From Gammaproteobacteria bacterium (GTDB lineage Bacteria > Pseudomonadota > Gammaproteobacteria > Chromatiales > Chromatiaceae): a DNA stretch of 7,119 nucleotides. A model generated the notes under the pieces. That model had not been told where the DNA came from and did not search any database. It saw only the letters and a list, made by a program, of their open reading frames with translations. The translations under genes were made by a program, and so were the position numbers. Where the stretch lies: the NCBI GenBank assembly GCA_024644505.1, contig JAHEHQ010000130.1, positions 1-7,119 of the forward strand. The letters are read 5' to 3'. The first letter of the stretch is position 1; each line of letters opens with the position of its first letter. Shown here one piece after another: positions 5,840-7,119 of the stretch.

Positions 5840-6868
5840 TCAGGGGATTACAAGCGTCAGGCCCGGAATGACCCTGTCCGGGTCATCCAATATGTGTCGA
5901 TTGGCCTCGTAAATCAGTCTCCACTTGCGGACGGTACCGTAAAAAAGCCGGGCGGCCTTTCCCAGCGTGTCCTTCGGCTGCAACCGGTAGACCCCGGATG
6001 CGTTAGTCGCACTGGCGATCAGCAGCTGCCAGTCACGCAGTGCACTGATGGCGGAATCCCGCTGCACGGGCATGGAGCCGTCGGTGCCCCCATGCATTCC
6101 ATCCTGTATTTCCCGGAGCTTCGCGGCGGTCAGTCCCGCCTCCTGCTCCAGGGACTCCAACGAAGCCTCACCACCCAGCGACCGGGGAAGCCGCGCCTGC
6201 AGATCCACCATTTCATTCCGCAGGCCCCCGGCGGTGGATTCGGTCTGATCCAGCTGATCTCTCATTCGCATCTGTTCGTCCCGTGACTGCTTGAGCTCGG
6301 TCCCAAGACGATCCCGCTCGGCGGTGATATCAATGAGGGCGTTTTTCATCTCGCCCAGGGTATCCCGGTATTGCTGGAGTATCCCGTTTATCTTTTCCAG
6401 TTCGCTCTTCAGCTGACTCAGGGAGGCCTCTGCCTCCATGAGGCCGGTCTTGGTCTGGGAAAGCGCGTCCCGCGCACGGTCCCTGTCCATCCGGGCCACG
6501 GACAGGGCCTCCTCCGTTTTGCTGCGTGCCCCCTGCTCATCAATGAGTTGCTTTTCCAACCGGTTTCTTTCCCCGATCAGGATGTCTTGGCTCTGTTCCG
6601 CCTCCCGCAGTCTGCTGCGCATCTGCATGAGCGCCTCTTCCCCTTCATCGGGCCTGGCCTTGTCCGCCTGGGGCATCTGTGCAGTTTCATCGGTCACCGC
6701 TTTCGAGTCCGGCATGGAGACTGTTGAGTCACCGGTATTCTGTGTGACGGCGTAACCCGGCCCCAAAACCCAGACACCTGTCAGGAAACAGATTACCTGC
6801 AGGCAACCCCTGACCCGCCGGTTGGCTGCCTTTTTCAATATTCCGCCCGTCGACACCGGGTATCTCAT
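5840..6868 (-). CDS. Exported coiled-coil protein with C-terminal LysM domain
   Basis: 342-residue envelope protein, probably periplasmic and peptidoglycan-associated. The N-terminus is strongly basic (residues 12-20) followed by a hydrophobic stretch at 22-36 and a likely signal peptidase site after PGYA (40); an uncleaved membrane anchor is possible. Residues 43-75 are a flexible acidic linker. Residues 76-227 are a long heptad-rich coiled coil (many Glu, Arg, Leu, Gln, no Pro). A short helical region follows, and residues 293-341 form a LysM domain (VYRLQPKDTLGKAARLFYG, then WRLIYEANR and the terminal PGLTLVIP), which binds N-acetylglucosamine-containing glycan. The architecture resembles proteins that span from membrane to cell wall in envelope organisation or division, but I cannot name an orthologue. 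ATG at 6868 has an excellent GGGAGGA ribosome binding site (6872-6878). It is the first gene of the pair with the eIF-2B-like protein. Confidence 0.87.
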   Translation of the reverse strand: MRYPVSTGGILKKAANRRVRGCLQVICFLTGVWVLGPGYAVTQNTGDSTVSMPDSKAVTDETAQMPQADKARPDEGEEALMQMRSRLREAEQSQDILIGERNRLEKQLIDEQGARSKTEEALSVARMDRDRARDALSQTKTGLMEAEASLSQLKSELEKINGILQQYRDTLGEMKNALIDITAERDRLGTELKQSRDEQMRMRDQLDQTESTAGGLRNEMVDLQARLPRSLGGEASLESLEQEAGLTAAKLREIQDGMHGGTDGSMPVQRDSAISALRDWQLLIASATNASGVYRLQPKDTLGKAARLFYGTVRKWRLIYEANRHILDDPDRVIPGLTLVIP

Positions 6869-6871
6869 AGT

Positions 6872-6878
6872 TCCTCCC
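6872..6878 (-). promoter_or_regulatory. Strong ribosome binding site of the LysM gene
   Basis: GGGAGGA on the minus strand ends four bases (ACT and one more A) before the ATG at 6868. It is the clearest Shine-Dalgarno in the window and fixes the start of the LysM protein. Confidence 0.8.
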
Positions 6879-6914
6879 GAGACTTACGACAACTGAGTCC
6901 TACGATTCTTTCCC

Positions 6915-6935
6915 AGGACAGTAGCGCTACTTCCT
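6915..6935. promoter_or_regulatory. Near-perfect palindrome in the LysM operon leader
   Basis: The core AGTAGCGCTACT (6920-6931) is a perfect 12-bp palindrome. It is extended by AGGA (6915-6918) and TCCT (6932-6935), with one unpaired C at 6919, for ten pairs in all. It lies just downstream of the predicted promoter, inside the untranslated leader, a typical spot for a dimeric repressor site. The regulator is not known. Confidence 0.45.
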
Positions 6936-6946
6936 CAAATTCCGTT

Positions 6947-6996
6947 GTGTTGTAATACTCTCACTGACGGGTGTATCAAACACCCTGCCACAACAC
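6947..6996. repeat. Nested dyad overlapping the divergent promoter region
   Basis: An inner hairpin GGGTGT-ATCAA-ACACCC (6969-6985) has six perfect pairs and a five-base loop. Around it, GTGTTGT (6947-6953) pairs with ACAACAC (6990-6996), seven more pairs. The inner dyad overlaps the predicted -35 box of the LysM operon, so it could be a regulator site for either divergent gene. Confidence 0.45.
6952..6979 (-). promoter_or_regulatory. Predicted sigma70 promoter of the LysM/eIF-2B-like operon
   Basis: On the minus strand TTGATA (6979-6974, five of six consensus bases) and TATTAC (6957-6952, four of six) are 16 nt apart. The transcript would start near 6945, giving a leader of about 75 nt that contains the palindrome at 6915-6935. 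Confidence 0.45.
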
Positions 6997-7030
6997 CAAC
7001 TTCCTTGCATCAATAACGATAACTGTCATT

Positions 7031-7119
7031 GTGTTTAAAATAGCGTACATCCTCTCTCTTGTCTTTTTTTGCCTGACGCTTCCCGGCTGCGGTCCGGGCA
7101 CCGACCAGTCCCAGGAAAA
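7031..7119 (+). CDS. N-terminus of a lipoprotein (cut by window edge)
   Basis: Only 29 codons are visible before the right edge. They form a textbook lipoprotein signal peptide: Lys3, a hydrophobic stretch at 4-17 (IAYILSLVFFCLTL), then the lipobox LPGC, with Cys20 as the lipidated residue. The following GPGTDQSQE is a polar linker, and the absence of Asp at +2 suggests outer-membrane sorting. The GTG at 7031 is chosen because it gives a normal signal-peptide length. No clear ribosome binding site precedes it, and an upstream in-frame GTG at 6971 is a less likely alternative. It is divergent from the LysM gene and may share its control region. The mature function cannot be told from this fragment. 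Confidence 0.65.
   Translation, partial: MFKIAYILSLVFFCLTLPGCGPGTDQSQE

Noticed and set aside
5426..6286. Plus-strand open frame of 286 codons
   Set aside because: It runs antisense across both the eIF-2B-like and LysM genes, which have coherent families; it looks like a shadow of GC-rich codon use.

Overview
The window reads as a piece of a GC-rich proteobacterial chromosome, most likely a gammaproteobacterium. The grounds are the compact operons, the class III (CobB/SIRT5-type) sirtuin, the NfeD protease, the ArsR/ArsM pair and a GTAG-headed REP doublet. This taxonomic guess is inferred from gene style; there is no rRNA or other marker to fix it. I see no CRISPR array, tRNA, rRNA, transposase or phage gene.

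Layout, left to right. (1) Minus strand, 1366 to beyond the left edge: a membrane-bound ClpP-class serine protease of the NfeD1b type, cut by the window edge. (2) Plus strand, 1484-2230, divergent from it: an NAD-dependent sirtuin with the Tyr-x-x-Arg signature of deacylases that prefer acidic acyl groups. (3) 2272-2351: a 28-bp inverted pair of GTAG-headed REP-like repeats between converging genes. (4) Minus strand, 3561-2365: an RNA-binding protein with four S1 domains, shorter than ribosomal protein S1. (5) Plus strand, 3673-4889: a two-gene arsenic operon, arsR-arsM, overlapping by ATGA. It has a good sigma70 promoter whose -10 box is overlapped by a dyad that is probably the ArsR operator. 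(6) Minus strand, 6868-4931: a two-gene operon with a secreted coiled-coil/LysM envelope protein first and an eIF-2B/ribose-1,5-bisphosphate-isomerase-fold protein 27 nt behind it. (7) 6869-7030: a divergent control region with a promoter, a nested dyad and a near-perfect palindrome. (8) Plus strand, from about 7031 to beyond the right edge: the start of a lipoprotein.

The arsenic pair is the only unit whose joint function is clear: ArsR senses trivalent arsenic (or a similar metalloid) and releases the promoter, and ArsM methylates arsenite to volatile or exportable methylarsenicals. No arsenite efflux pump or arsenate reductase is in the window. The other genes look like housekeeping or stress functions.

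I do not see a clearly new multi-gene system. The points most worth a second look are the eIF-2B-like protein that carries Ser where the isomerases have their catalytic Cys, the unusual cysteine cluster in ArsR with a possibly leaderless mRNA, and the palindromic control DNA upstream of the LysM operon.
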